Shown: positions 18,971-28,467, numbered from the stretch's first letter. The stretch is DNA of 64,000 nucleotides from Gammaproteobacteria bacterium (GCA_009846005.1 VXYL01000059.1:62001-126000); one strand, 5' to 3'. The notes: generated from the letters alone by a model not told the origin. Program-made: numbers and translations.

Positions 18971-19231
18971 ATCAAGGAACCGAGCTACTGGCGCGAGAAT
19001 CTGCGCCTGGTCGCCATCTGCCTCGTGGTCTGGTTCGCCGTCTCCTTCGGGTGCGGCATCTTCCTGGTCGACTTCCTGAATCAGTTCACCTTCGGCGGCT
19101 TTCAGCTCGGCTTCTGGTTTGCCCAGCAGGGCAGCATCTACACCTTCGTGGTGCTGATCTTCGTGTACGCGGCGTGCATTGCGCGCATCGACAGGAAGCA
19201 CCAGGTCGACGAAGAAAATGATGAGTCTTGA
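18971..19231 (+). CDS. DUF4212 small subunit of a sodium:solute symporter
   Basis: Two-helix membrane protein found as the partner of VC_2705-type sodium:solute symporters. The conserved N-terminus (SYWRENLRLVAICLVVWF) and GFGxxL-like GCGIFLVDFLN are present. The first standard in-frame start is GTG 19025, which would cut into the first helix. The conserved part instead opens at ATC 18971, with GGGGG six bases before it. The true start may be a non-canonical ATC, or an ATG changed in this sequence. It overlaps the symporter gene by 14 bases. Confidence 0.72.
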   Translation: MKEPSYWRENLRLVAICLVVWFAVSFGCGIFLVDFLNQFTFGGFQLGFWFAQQGSIYTFVVLIFVYAACIARIDRKHQVDEENDES

Positions 19232-20963
19232 GACACTGACCTACATTGTCGTGGGGCTGTCCTTCGCGCTCTACGTCGGCATCGCGTTCTGGTCGACGGC
19301 CCGCAGCACCGGGGATTTCTACGTCGCCGGCAAGCATGTCCATCCGGTGGCCAACGGCATGGCGACGGCGGCGGACTGGATGTCGGCGGCGTCGTTCATT
19401 TCCATGGCGGGACTGATCGCCTTCATGGGCTACGACGGCGCGGTCTACCTGATGGGCTGGACCGGCGGCTATGTCCTGCTCGCATTGCTCCTCGCCCCGT
19501 ACCTGCGCAAGTTCGGCAAGTTCACGGTTCCGGAGTTCATCGGCGAGCGCTACGCCTCGGACACCGCGCGGGTTGTTGCGGTGGTCTGCCTGATCATTAT
19601 TTCGTTCACCTACGTTGCGGGTCAGATGCGCGGCGTGGGGATCGTGTTCTCGCGGTTTCTGGGTCTCGAAATCGGCGAAGGTCTCCTCGTCGGCATGGGT
19701 GTGGTGTTCATCTACGCAGTACTCGGGGGGATGAAGGGCATCACCTACACGCAGGTTGCGCAGTACTGCGTACTGATCTTTGCCTACACGGTCCCGGCGG
19801 TGTTCATTTCGCTCCAGGTGACCGGTGTTGCGCTGCCGCAGATCGCGTTCGGAAGCGAGGTGGCGGAAGGCGGGGGTTACCTGCTCGCCAAGCTGGATCA
19901 GATCGTCACCGACCTCGGTTTCGCAGAGTATACGGACGGCACCAAGAGCCGCATCGATGTGCTCTTCATCACGTTTGCATTGATGGTCGGCACCGCTGGC
20001 CTGCCCCATGTCATCGTGCGTTTCTTCACAGTTCCCAGGGTCCGTGATGCAAGGACATCAGCAGGTTGGGCATTGCTCTTCATTGCGATTCTCTATACCA
20101 CCGCACCGTCGGTCGGGGCGTTGGCACGGCTCAACCTGACCACCACCATCCAAACCGGTCCGGTCGGGGAGGAGACCGCGAACCTCGCCTACGAGGATCG
20201 ACCGCAATGGTTCCGGACCTGGGAAGAGACGGGATTGATGACCTTCGAGGACAAGAACGGTGATGGGCGTATCCAGTACTACAACGACGCCAATCCGGAG
20301 TTTGCGGACACGGCCGAGGGGTACGGTTGGGCTGGCAACGAACTGACCGTGGACCGGGACATCATCGTGCTGGCCAACCCGGAGATTGCCGGATTGCCGG
20401 ACTGGGTGATCGCCCTGGTGGCGGCCGGCGGCATCGCGGCGGCGCTGTCCACCGCGGCCGGGCTCCTATTGGTGATCTCGGCAGCGATCTCCCACGACAT
20501 CATGAAGGGCGTCCTGGTTCCGCGGATAACAGAACGCCAGGAACTGTTGGCGGGCCGCATCAGTGCGGGGGTGGCGATCATCCTCGCGGGCTATCTGGGT
20601 TTCAACCCGCCTGGTTTCGTCGCCCAAGTGGTGGCCTTGGCGTTCGGGCTCGCGGCGTCGTCGTTGTTTCCCGTCATCTTGATGGGGATTTTCTCGATTC
20701 GGATGAACAAGGAAGGGGCGATTGCCGGGATGCTCAGCGGCCTGTTGTTCACCTTGGGCTACATCATCTATTTCAAAGGCATCTTCATCGGGCCGTTCGC
20801 GGAGAACGTCGCCGAGAACTGGCTGTTCGGCATCTCCCCGGAGGGGATTGGCGGTATCGGCATGTTGATCAACTTCGCCGTGGCGATTACGGTGAGCCGA
20901 TTCACGGCCAAGCCGCCGGATGAGGTTCAGGCCTTGGTGCAGCGGATTAGGGTCCCTCGATAG
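19218..20963 (+). CDS. Sodium:solute symporter (VC_2705 / acetate permease-like)
   Basis: SSS-family symporter of 581 residues with about 13 helices, closest to the group that pairs with DUF4212 proteins and related to the acetate permease ActP. Family stretches: [57 protein letters not shown], and [13 protein letters not shown] soluble insertion carries DKNGDGRI (345-352), an EF-hand-like calcium loop, between two helices. ATG 19218 sits inside the DUF4212 gene. The substrate is likely a small organic anion, by inference. Confidence 0.88.
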   Translation: MMSLETLTYIVVGLSFALYVGIAFWSTARSTGDFYVAGKHVHPVANGMATAADWMSAASFISMAGLIAFMGYDGAVYLMGWTGGYVLLALLLAPYLRKFGKFTVPEFIGERYASDTARVVAVVCLIIISFTYVAGQMRGVGIVFSRFLGLEIGEGLLVGMGVVFIYAVLGGMKGITYTQVAQYCVLIFAYTVPAVFISLQVTGVALPQIAFGSEVAEGGGYLLAKLDQIVTDLGFAEYTDGTKSRIDVLFITFALMVGTAGLPHVIVRFFTVPRVRDARTSAGWALLFIAILYTTAPSVGALARLNLTTTIQTGPVGEETANLAYEDRPQWFRTWEETGLMTFEDKNGDGRIQYYNDANPEFADTAEGYGWAGNELTVDRDIIVLANPEIAGLPDWVIALVAAGGIAAALSTAAGLLLVISAAISHDIMKGVLVPRITERQELLAGRISAGVAIILAGYLGFNPPGFVAQVVALAFGLAASSLFPVILMGIFSIRMNKEGAIAGMLSGLLFTLGYIIYFKGIFIGPFAENVAENWLFGISPEGIGGIGMLINFAVAITVSRFTAKPPDEVQALVQRIRVPR

Positions 20964-20977
20964 GAAGGAATACGACC

Positions 20978-21322
20978 ATGAGCGAGTCGCTTGCCAGCGA
21001 ACAGTGCCAGGCCTGCCGGCCAGATAGTCCAACCGTGACCGGAACGGATGCCGCAGCGCTGCTCGAGGAGCTTCCGGGTTGGCAGATTGTCGTCCGGGAT
21101 GGGATGGAGCAACTGTCGGGCGACTTCGAGTTTCCGAATTTCGCCGACGCACTGGCGTTTACCAATCGCGTCGGCGCCCTAGCGGAGGAGGCGGATCATC
21201 ATCCGGCGATCACCACCGAGTGGGGTCGCGTGAACGTGCGTTGGTGGACCCACTCCATCGGCGGCCTGCACCGCAACGACTTCATCATGGCGGCACGGGC
21301 GAGCGGGGCGGCAACGCCGTAG
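20978..21322 (+). CDS. phhB: 4a-hydroxytetrahydrobiopterin dehydratase (PCD)
   Basis: Recycles the pterin cofactor of aromatic amino acid hydroxylases (PCD/DCoH family). 114 residues, normal length. The active-site signature [20 protein letters not shown] contains H74-H75-P76, and [15 protein letters not shown] follows. No phenylalanine hydroxylase gene is adjacent. folE, at 56014, is the other pterin-related gene in the window. It starts 15 bases after the symporter. Confidence 0.93.
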   Translation: MSESLASEQCQACRPDSPTVTGTDAAALLEELPGWQIVVRDGMEQLSGDFEFPNFADALAFTNRVGALAEEADHHPAITTEWGRVNVRWWTHSIGGLHRNDFIMAARASGAATP

Positions 21323-21357
21323 CCGACGAAATTCTCCGGATATCCTTCGCTTGGAAG

Positions 21358-21576
21358 CTAGGCGGCGTCGTGGCGACCGAACATCGAGTCCCGAACGACA
21401 TCGAGAGTGCCTTCGAGGCGTCCCATACGCTCACCAAGTTGGTTGATACGCTCTTCGAGTCGATACACGTGGGCGCGCAGTTCTTTGATTTCCGCTCGTA
21501 TGGAACGATTCGAGGCGGCGATGGCAACAAGGATGGCGATGCCGGTTCCGATGATGGTCCAAGCGTCGGCGGTCAT
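21358..21576 (-). CDS. Small membrane-anchored coiled-coil protein (paralogue A)
   Basis: 72 residues: an N-terminal helix WTIIGTGIAILVAIAA spans the membrane, then SNRSIRAEIKELRAH opens a heptad-rich coiled coil (VYRLEERINQLGERMGRLEG). ATG 21576 has AAGGAG seven bases upstream. It is clearly related to the protein at 24437-24772, sharing the T(I/W)-TIIxTGIxIL-AIAASNRS pattern. Function unknown. It stands alone, convergent with phhB. Confidence 0.78.
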   Translation of the reverse strand: MTADAWTIIGTGIAILVAIAASNRSIRAEIKELRAHVYRLEERINQLGERMGRLEGTLDVVRDSMFGRHDAA

Positions 21577-21741
21577 GAGAAACTCCTTGAACTGCATCTC
21601 GATGGCCTATCTTGAAGCGAGTTAGGGAGCGGGAGGAATGGCAATTCGCCCCGGCCCCGCGTAAGAAATCGACCACACCGACTGTAGGCCGTCGACGTTG
21701 ATAGCGTCAAACCCCACCTTCGTTAGATCGCGGAACACACG

Positions 21742-22761
21742 ATGACGACGTCCACGACCCGGAACAGGACACCGCGCCTCGACCTCGCTTCGCCCGGCAG
21801 GACGGTTCGGGAGAATATCGAACTGGCGACGCTGGCCGAACGGGTCGGCTGGCGGGGGTTCTGGGTTGCCGAGACCACGGGTGGCGATGCTGTCGCGACG
21901 GCGGCGGCCGTCGCTGCCCGACTCGAGTCGAGCCGTGTCGGCTCGGCCATCCTGCCTATGCAGACCCGCGACCCCCTACTGCTCGCCATGGCGGCGACCT
22001 CGGTCGGCCAGATCGCGCCCGGTGGCTTCGTTCTCGGCCTCGGCACCAGTACGCCGCTCGTTATCGAGGACTGGCATGCGACCCCCTCGGGCGCCTCGCC
22101 CCTGCAACTCACCCGGGAGTGCGTTGGTCTCGTGCGCCGATTCCTGGCTGGCGAGCGGGTCACGACGGACGCCGGGCGTTGGCGGTACCGACGTGCGCAA
22201 CTCGCTGCGCGCCCGGCGGGGACTACGCCCGTCTATCTGGCCGCGCTCAACGACCGGATGCTGGAACTCGCCGGCGAGATTGCCGACGGCGTGATCCTGA
22301 ATTTCGTGACCTTGGCCGATGTGGCCCATGCAAAGCGTCGCGTGGCTGCCGGTGCGGCGCGCATCGGGCGGAACCTCGCGGATTTCGAGTTCATGGTGTT
22401 CTTCCGCGCCACGGTGACGGACGACTACGAGGAGGTGCGGGAGCGGTATCAGCGCGAACTGTTCACGTATGTCATGGCCCCAGTCTACGAACGCATGTTC
22501 GCCCGGGAAGGCTACGGCGACGCCTGCCGGGAAATCCAGGCGTTGTGGCGGGCCGGGGAGCGGCAACGCGCCCTCGACAGTATCCCGCCGGCGCTGATCC
22601 GGGAACGTACGCTGGTCGGCACCGCGACCGAAATCCGCAGCCGTCTGCAGGCCTACGCGGACGCCGGGGTGGACTCGACGATCATGTTCCCGGTCGCCAT
22701 CCCGGACCGGGACTATCTCTCGGACTGCACGCGGATCATCGAGGCGCTTGGGGGCACCTAG
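21742..22761 (+). CDS. LLM-class flavin-dependent oxidoreductase
   Basis: Bacterial luciferase-like monooxygenase or F420/FMN-dependent reductase, 339 residues. Typical pattern: ENIELATLAERVGWRGFWVA, then RLESSRVGSAILPMQTRDPL, then GGFVLGLGTSTPLV, and PVYLAALNDRMLELAGEIADG near the middle. Substrate unknown. Two other members of this superfamily occur in the window (45602 and the partial one at 63131). It is convergent with the esterase gene. Confidence 0.85.
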   Translation: MTTSTTRNRTPRLDLASPGRTVRENIELATLAERVGWRGFWVAETTGGDAVATAAAVAARLESSRVGSAILPMQTRDPLLLAMAATSVGQIAPGGFVLGLGTSTPLVIEDWHATPSGASPLQLTRECVGLVRRFLAGERVTTDAGRWRYRRAQLAARPAGTTPVYLAALNDRMLELAGEIADGVILNFVTLADVAHAKRRVAAGAARIGRNLADFEFMVFFRATVTDDYEEVRERYQRELFTYVMAPVYERMFAREGYGDACREIQALWRAGERQRALDSIPPALIRERTLVGTATEIRSRLQAYADAGVDSTIMFPVAIPDRDYLSDCTRIIEALGGT

Positions 22762-22852
22762 CTGCGGCGCACGCTCGTACGGTCGGGCTATCGCGCCCTT
22801 ACGGCGCCCTCCGGCAGGCCGGTATCCCGGCGCCTCCGTCTGCGACCAAGGC

Positions 22853-22877
22853 GGGACGGGAAGCCCGTCCCCTACGG
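22853..22877 (-). repeat. GTAGGGG hairpin repeat with a short loop
   Basis: GGGACGGG and CCCGTCCC with loop AAG, two bases shorter than usual. The reverse-strand TAG (22874-22872) is the stop codon of the carboxylesterase gene. Confidence 0.85.
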
Positions 22878-24440
22878 CGTGGAATCTTCTGGCTCGGCTG
22901 CCATCATCGCCGTCCAGATCTCGTTGAGGGCGTCCACGGCTTCCTTCCGGTAACCCGCGCCGGCCTTGATCTCGTCGCCCAATTCCAGATGCTGGTCGGT
23001 TTCCGGGTCGTACGCGGGCCAAGCGGGTAGACCCTCGACGTTGGGATTGCCCGTCTTGGCGAACTGTACCCAGTAGCGGGTCATGGCGTCCGACAAACCC
23101 TGGTCGTGGGCGGATGCGTCGGGATCGAGGTTGCCGAACGCATAGCCGATCTCCATGCCGTGGAATGCACCGAGCATGGGTGCCTGCGGCGCGCGGCGGC
23201 TGAAATGGTAGTGCCATCCGTTCGAGGAAACCTTGGCCATGCCGGCGAGCATGTTGCGCGTGTTCTGCACGAACCAGGTGTCGGTGATCAACTGGTTCTT
23301 GGCCGCGAACAGGGAACGGGTGTCCGTAGCGGGGTACAGATTGAGGATCGTGGAGGCGTGGTCGCCGAATTGTTCCTGCATGGCGGTGCCGTAGTCTTCC
23401 GGCGAGTCGAAGGGGAGCAAGCCCAGGAAGATCGTGCCCTCGTCGGTGTTGGTGCCGGCGATAACGGGGACGTCTTGCTGCCCACCACGTCTATAGACGT
23501 CGACAGCGTGGTCCAGCATGAAGTCGCCATCCACCGTCACGGCCACGGCGTAGCCTGTTTCCTGGGCCGCGAAAAGATCGTCGGCACCCAGCGCCCGCAA
23601 CTTGGCCAACGAGTCGATGCCATCGAAATGCGCATCGATCCATTGCCGCCCGTTCTCGGTGGCGCTTCCAACCGTGGGCAGCGCCTCGTCAAGACGGGCG
23701 TAGTTGCTGCCGGTAACCCATGGACTCTGCGCAATACCGCGATGCACAAGCCCCTTGGATCGGGGCGATGCGATCAGCGCGTGAACGCTGGTACCACCGG
23801 CGGATTCGCCGAAGATCGTTACGTTGCCCGGATCACCGCCGAAGGCCTCGATGTTGCGTTGCACCCATTCGAGCGCGGCGATCTGGTCCTTGAGCCCGTA
23901 GTTGCCCGACACGCCGGCTTCCTCGTTCAGCAGTGGATGCGCGAGAAACCCAAGCGCGCCAAGCCGGTAGTTGATGGAGACCAGCACCACGCCTTGCTTG
24001 GCGAGATGCGTGCCGTCGTAGCCGCGTTGGTGTCCCCAGCCGAGGGTCAGTCCGCCGCCGTGGATCCAGACCATTACGGGTTGTTTGGTTTCCCCGCCGA
24101 TGGCGCCGGTCCAGACGTTGAGATACAGGCAGTCTTCACTGCGCGTCGGCAGATCCTCGCCGATCATCGCGGCGAGTGCCGGGCCTTGGTGGCAGATGTT
24201 GCCGAACTCGGTTGCGGATCTAACGCCTTCCCAGGGTGCCACGGCCGCGGGTTCGCGCCAGCGCAGATCGCCCACCGGCGGTGCCGCGTAGGGGATACCG
24301 CGGAAGACCTGTACGGTGGTGCCTTGCAGCGGCTCACCTTGCACCAGCCCGCTGTCCAATTGAACCGGTTTGCCGAGCGCGGTTGCGGTGGCAAGGACTG
24401 CTACCAGGATGGTCGTGTATCGGATGGTGGGTTTGGTCAT
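22872..24440 (-). CDS. Exported type B carboxylesterase
   Basis: Serine esterase of the cholinesterase/type B family, 522 residues, with an N-terminal signal peptide (TTILVAVLATATALG). The oxyanion hole is WIHGGGL. The nucleophile is Ser213 in GESAGG. Glu in NTDEGT and His in AFHGMEIGY complete the triad. The opening LDSGLVQGE and FRGIPYAAPPVGDLRW are family signatures. Its ATG overlaps the stop of the upstream coiled-coil gene (ATGA), so the two are probably coupled. The TAG stop comes from a hairpin repeat. Confidence 0.93.
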   Translation of the reverse strand: MTKPTIRYTTILVAVLATATALGKPVQLDSGLVQGEPLQGTTVQVFRGIPYAAPPVGDLRWREPAAVAPWEGVRSATEFGNICHQGPALAAMIGEDLPTRSEDCLYLNVWTGAIGGETKQPVMVWIHGGGLTLGWGHQRGYDGTHLAKQGVVLVSINYRLGALGFLAHPLLNEEAGVSGNYGLKDQIAALEWVQRNIEAFGGDPGNVTIFGESAGGTSVHALIASPRSKGLVHRGIAQSPWVTGSNYARLDEALPTVGSATENGRQWIDAHFDGIDSLAKLRALGADDLFAAQETGYAVAVTVDGDFMLDHAVDVYRRGGQQDVPVIAGTNTDEGTIFLGLLPFDSPEDYGTAMQEQFGDHASTILNLYPATDTRSLFAAKNQLITDTWFVQNTRNMLAGMAKVSSNGWHYHFSRRAPQAPMLGAFHGMEIGYAFGNLDPDASAHDQGLSDAMTRYWVQFAKTGNPNVEGLPAWPAYDPETDQHLELGDEIKAGAGYRKEAVDALNEIWTAMMAAEPEDSTP

Positions 24441-24772
24441 GGCGTTCCGGCTTTGATGTGTCCAAGAATCGAGTCGCGGATACCCTCGAACAGCCCTTCG
24501 ACGCGGGCAAGGCGTTCGCGGAGATCCATCTCCAGACGGTTCATGCGTTCGGTCAAGGTCGACTCGACGCCCTCGATCCGGTCGTGGATGTCGTGGACTT
24601 CGACGCGCAGTTCTTTCAGTTCTGCTCGCAGTCCATCGCCCAAAGCGATCCGTTCGGCACGTTCGGCCCGCATCTCCGTGCGCATTTCCGTTCGCATTGA
24701 TCTGTTGGATGCGGCGATCGCGATCAGGATCACGATTCCGGTTGCGATGATGGTCCATGTTTCGGCGGTCAC
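24437..24772 (-). CDS. Membrane-anchored coiled-coil protein (paralogue B)
   Basis: 111 residues from GTG 24772, with AAGGAGAG just upstream. The N-terminal helix WTIIATGIVILIAIAA is followed by a long charged coiled coil with repeating RTEMRTEMRAERAER and ELRVEVHDIHDRIEG. It shares its first 30 residues with the protein at 21358-21576 and differs by a longer coil. The stop overlaps the esterase start. It may anchor or oligomerise something at the membrane; no function is known. Confidence 0.78.
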   Translation of the reverse strand: MTAETWTIIATGIVILIAIAASNRSMRTEMRTEMRAERAERIALGDGLRAELKELRVEVHDIHDRIEGVESTLTERMNRLEMDLRERLARVEGLFEGIRDSILGHIKAGTP

Positions 24773-24899
24773 TCGGGCTCTCCTTGTTTGTTCGAGATGC
24801 TCCGAGTCTCAAGGCAGCGCGCCGCGTAGTGTATGGCACAACGCCCCCTCGATGTGTGCGACTTCGCCCATTCATGCCATGCGACATTAGCCATGCCGT

Positions 24900-25661
24900 T
24901 CAACGAGCCGTGTAGCCGCCATCCACCGGCAAGACGACGCCCGTAACGAAACTCGCCTCGTCACTGGACAGGAAGACCACCGCCGCAGCGACTTCCTCCG
25001 CTTGCCCGAGGCGGCCCAGTGGGTGCAACGATTCCAGGTACCGCTCGGCCTGGGGGTTCTCCCGCAAACCGGCCGTCATCGCCGTTTCGATGTAGCCGGG
25101 TGCGACGGCGTTGACGCGAACGTTGTGTTGTCCGTAAGCGATGGCGTATTGGCGGGTGAGTCCGGCTACGCCGTGCTTGGCCGCGACGTAGGCGCCGACT
25201 GCGGGTTGCTCACGCTCCGCCGAGGGTGTGCTGAGACCGGTCAGGGCCACCAATCCCGCGATGGAAGCGGTGGATACGATGACACCCCCGCCGCGCTCGG
25301 CTAGGAACGGCGCGCCATGGCAAAGCCCATAGTAAACCCCACTCAGGTTGACCGCGATCGTGCGGTCCCATTCGCCGCCGCCGCCGATCCCGGCGTTGTT
25401 GAAGATCACGTCGAGGGCGCCGAGTTGATCGACGGTTGCCTGCAGGGAGTCTCGCACCGCGTTTTCGTCGCTGACATCGAGGGCCATGGCCGCTGCCCGG
25501 GTCCCGGCCGCGGCGACGGAGTCAGCGGTTCCTTTCGCGCCCTCGGCGTTGATGTCAGCGCACATCACGTTTGCGCCTTCGCGTGCGAATGCCAGCGCGG
25601 TGGCGGCGCCGATGCCGCTCGCGGCGCCAGTGATCAGCGCGGTCTTGCCTTGCAGTTGCAT
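24900..25661 (-). CDS. SDR-family oxidoreductase
   Basis: Classical short-chain dehydrogenase, 253 residues. NAD(P)-binding TGAASGIG near the N-terminus, ADIN after the second strand (suggesting NAD preference), NNAG, the catalytic Ser in STASIAG, YVAAK active-site pair, and VNAVAPGYIETAM. It starts 4 bases after the enoyl-CoA hydratase gene on the same strand, so the two likely form an operon for acyl-CoA or alcohol oxidation. Confidence 0.92.
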   Translation of the reverse strand: MQLQGKTALITGAASGIGAATALAFAREGANVMCADINAEGAKGTADSVAAAGTRAAAMALDVSDENAVRDSLQATVDQLGALDVIFNNAGIGGGGEWDRTIAVNLSGVYYGLCHGAPFLAERGGGVIVSTASIAGLVALTGLSTPSAEREQPAVGAYVAAKHGVAGLTRQYAIAYGQHNVRVNAVAPGYIETAMTAGLRENPQAERYLESLHPLGRLGQAEEVAAAVVFLSSDEASFVTGVVLPVDGGYTAR

Positions 25662-25665
25662 CCAA

Positions 25666-26604
25666 TCAGTCCCCGTAGCCGGCACCGCCTCCACCCGCCG
25701 AGCTCTTGTCCATCCCCGCCACGGCGCGCTCCTTCGGCGCGCTGTCGTAGGCGCCTCGGAAATCGCGGAACGGGCCGTCGCGCCATTCGAGCGCGGCCTT
25801 GAGGCCGTCCTCCCGCACCCGTCGGCCCCACTCCGAGGCGGCATCTCGGGCCGAAGAGAGCGCTTGGATCTCGGTGCCGGAATGCAACCCGTCGTAGATG
25901 CCCATGGTTTCGTACTGCCGGTTCACGGAGCGCTTCGAGTACATCAGCATCTCGTTGTCGACGTGGGCCATGCGGCGCGCGAACTTCTCGGTGAAATCGG
26001 CCAACTCGTCCGGCGGTACCGCGTAGTTCGCCCACCCGAGGCGGGCCATTTCGGACCCGGAGAACGAGTCGCCCACGTAGGCGAACTCACGCGCTTTGCA
26101 AGGCGGCAGATGCCACGGCGTCCAAATCATGTCCATCGTCGTCATGGCCCGCACCGGCGGGTAGCCGATTTGCGCATTGTCCGCACAGATGCGGAAATCG
26201 CAGACCGTCGCAAGCTCCGTGCCGCCGGCGAGACAGTGGCCCTGGATCTGGGCGACCACGGGCTTCGCGAGTTCCCAGATGATCCAGTTCGTCATGACGA
26301 CATGGCGCGCCCACTGATTCTTGCCGGGGTGGGTGGAGCCGGTGTCGGGCAGGCCGGAGCGCGGGCTTACGAAATCGTGGCTACTCGCGGCGCGGGCCGG
26401 CGACAGGTCGTAGCCGGCGGAGAACGAACGACCCGCGCCGCGCAGGACGATGACGCCGACCTCGTCGTTGCTCTCGGCCTCGCGCATGGCGTCCATGACT
26501 TCGCCGCGCAAGTTGTTGGATAGCGCGTTCAGTTTCTCCGGCCGGTTGAGCGTAACGAACGCCAGTCGGCCGTCGGTTTCGTAGAGGATGTCGGTGTAGG
26601 GCAT
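25666..26604 (-). CDS. Enoyl-CoA hydratase/isomerase family protein
   Basis: Crotonase-fold protein of 312 residues. Visible features: FVTLNRPEKLNALSNNLRGE, oxyanion-hole region RGAGRSFSAGYDLS, and QGHCLAGGTELATVCDFRI. It has a long insertion between the two oxyanion strands and a Gly/Ser-rich tail. The reaction is unproven; hydratase, isomerase or hydrolase are all possible. ATG 26604 is good. It is divergent from the thiolase-like gene, with the small gene 26648-26866 between. Confidence 0.9.
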   Translation of the reverse strand: MPYTDILYETDGRLAFVTLNRPEKLNALSNNLRGEVMDAMREAESNDEVGVIVLRGAGRSFSAGYDLSPARAASSHDFVSPRSGLPDTGSTHPGKNQWARHVVMTNWIIWELAKPVVAQIQGHCLAGGTELATVCDFRICADNAQIGYPPVRAMTTMDMIWTPWHLPPCKAREFAYVGDSFSGSEMARLGWANYAVPPDELADFTEKFARRMAHVDNEMLMYSKRSVNRQYETMGIYDGLHSGTEIQALSSARDAASEWGRRVREDGLKAALEWRDGPFRDFRGAYDSAPKERAVAGMDKSSAGGGGAGYGD

Positions 26605-26647
26605 GTCCCCCTCTCAAGTCTCGGTTGAACCGTCTATCTTAGCCGCT

Positions 26648-26866
26648 TCAAGGCCGCGCAAGCGCGCGCCCTGCGGGCGCGTTGGGAAGTTCGAGATTCA
26701 GGTCGATCTTGCCTTGCGCCGACCACTGCGCCTGCTCCGAATTGATGGCATTGACATTCTCGAAGACCTGTAGAAGGCCGATTCGGCGTTGCCTGCTGAA
26801 CACCTTGAGCGTGCGTCCGACGATTTCCCACTCGAATTCGCCGTACACGCCGTTGTACTCGATCAT
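26648..26866 (-). CDS. Small hypothetical protein
   Basis: 72-residue reading from an ATG at 26866: MIEYNGVYGEFEWEIVGRT then a mixed beta-like body. It is compositionally ordinary and lies between two divergent catabolic genes. No family recognised. Coding status is uncertain, since a longer overlapping frame exists upstream. Confidence 0.4.
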   Translation of the reverse strand: MIEYNGVYGEFEWEIVGRTLKVFSRQRRIGLLQVFENVNAINSEQAQWSAQGKIDLNLELPNAPAGRALARP

Positions 26867-26994
26867 GGATACCCGCGGTCGGAAGCGGGGAAGTCTGTGG
26901 GATCGTCCGCAACGAAGGCAAGGGCGGTGTATTGTGGCGACGCCGCGACCAATCGTGGCACTCTAATGCGCTGCTTCGCTGCCACCGTCCAAGC

Positions 26995-28467
26995 ATGCCG
27001 AACCCGAGAACGCCGGTGATCGTCGGCGTTGGCCAGTTCCTGAACCGGATCGAGTCCCTCGAACAGGCGGTGGAACCCCTCGATATGATGATGCGTGCCG
27101 TGCGTCTCGCCGAAGACGACACCGGTATCGGCGGCTTCCTCGACCAGACCCAATCCGTGCGCGTCGTTCGAGGCATGTGGAGCTACGAGAATCCTGCAGC
27201 CGCCATCGCCGAACGTATCGGCGCGCCGGGCGCGCAGACCGTCGGGACGTTGATTGGCGGCAACCAGAACCAGGCGCTGCTGAGCGAAACGGCCATGGAG
27301 ATTCTCGCGGGGAAGTTCGATCTCGTGCTGATCACGGGTGCCGAGAACGGCAATAGCTCGGGTAAGGCGCGGCGCGCAGGAGTCGCGCTGCCGCAGACGC
27401 CGGCACCCGGCAAGCCGGACACAGTGTTCGGCGCCGAGCAGCAGCCCGAGCACCACGAATACGAGCGCGCCAAGGGCATCAGCCGCGCCATCCAGGTTTA
27501 CCCGATGTACGACAATGCGCTTCGTTACGAGCGCGGCGAGACCCTCGATGAGCACATCCGGCGGGTCTCCGGCCTGTGGGCGCGGTTCAACGATGTCGCC
27601 CAGGGAAACCCCAACGCGTGGGTACGGCAGAACATGACCGCGGAGGAGATCCGCACGCCGTCCCCGAGGAACCGACAGATCAGCTTTCCGTACACGAAGT
27701 TCATGAACGCCAACATGTCCGTGGACATGGCGGCAGCGCTCATCGTGTGTTCATTGGAGAAGGCCAAGACTCTGGGTATTGCCGAGGACCGGCTCGTCTA
27801 TCCCCACTCCGGCGTGGAGGGCTACGATCATTTCTCGGCGTCCGTTCGAGACAACTTCTACACCTCCCCGGGTGTGGGCATCACCGGAAGGCGTGCCATG
27901 GACCTGGCGGGAATCGAGGCTGCCGATCTGGACTTCGTGGATCTCTACAGCTGCTTCCCGTCGGCGGTGCAGATCGCCGCCTGGGAACTGGGTCTGCCGG
28001 AAGACCGACCGCTGACCGTCACGGGCGGCCTCACGTTCGGCGGCGGGCCGCTCAACAACTACGTGATGCACAGCATCGCGCGCACCGTGGAACTGCTGCG
28101 CGAGAAGCCCGACGGCTATGGGCTCGTCACCGGCAACGGCGGCAACCTCTACAAACACGCGCACGGCATCTATTCAGGCACGCCGCCGCGCCGCGATTTC
28201 CGGCACGACGATGTCAAGGCCGAGATCGCGGTCCTGCCGTCCCGGGAATGCCTGGCCGAGTACGACGGCGATGCGGCGATCGAGTCCTACACCGTGATGT
28301 ACGACAATGAGGGGCCGAGCATCGGCCATGTGTCGTGCCGGACGCTGGACGGGGCCCGAGCGTGGGTCAACACCGAGGATCCAGAGTTGGTCCAGGGCAT
28401 GGTCAGCGAGGAGTTCTGCGGCCGGCGGGTCAAGGTACGCGGCGGACAACTGTCCGTCTTGAACTAG
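26995..28467 (+). CDS. Thiolase-like (SCP2/TLP1-type) protein without the acylation Cys
   Basis: 490 residues, like the acetyl-CoA acetyltransferase group with an extra C-terminal domain. It opens with TPVIVGVGQFLNR. The block that normally carries the nucleophilic Cys reads TVGTLIGGNQNQALLSETAM and has no Cys. The later thiolase regions remain: VDLYSCFPSAVQIAAWELGL, TVTGGLTFGGGPLNNYVMHS and GNGGNLYKHAHGIYSG. Loss of the Cys suggests a retro-aldol, non-acylating or structural role, as in some SCP2-type thiolase-like proteins. It is followed 20 bases later by a hydrolase gene. Confidence 0.85.
   Translation: MPNPRTPVIVGVGQFLNRIESLEQAVEPLDMMMRAVRLAEDDTGIGGFLDQTQSVRVVRGMWSYENPAAAIAERIGAPGAQTVGTLIGGNQNQALLSETAMEILAGKFDLVLITGAENGNSSGKARRAGVALPQTPAPGKPDTVFGAEQQPEHHEYERAKGISRAIQVYPMYDNALRYERGETLDEHIRRVSGLWARFNDVAQGNPNAWVRQNMTAEEIRTPSPRNRQISFPYTKFMNANMSVDMAAALIVCSLEKAKTLGIAEDRLVYPHSGVEGYDHFSASVRDNFYTSPGVGITGRRAMDLAGIEAADLDFVDLYSCFPSAVQIAAWELGLPEDRPLTVTGGLTFGGGPLNNYVMHSIARTVELLREKPDGYGLVTGNGGNLYKHAHGIYSGTPPRRDFRHDDVKAEIAVLPSRECLAEYDGDAAIESYTVMYDNEGPSIGHVSCRTLDGARAWVNTEDPELVQGMVSEEFCGRRVKVRGGQLSVLN

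Noticed and set aside
23106-24890. 594-codon forward frame across the carboxylesterase
   Set aside because: Shadow of the clearly identified esterase on the other strand.
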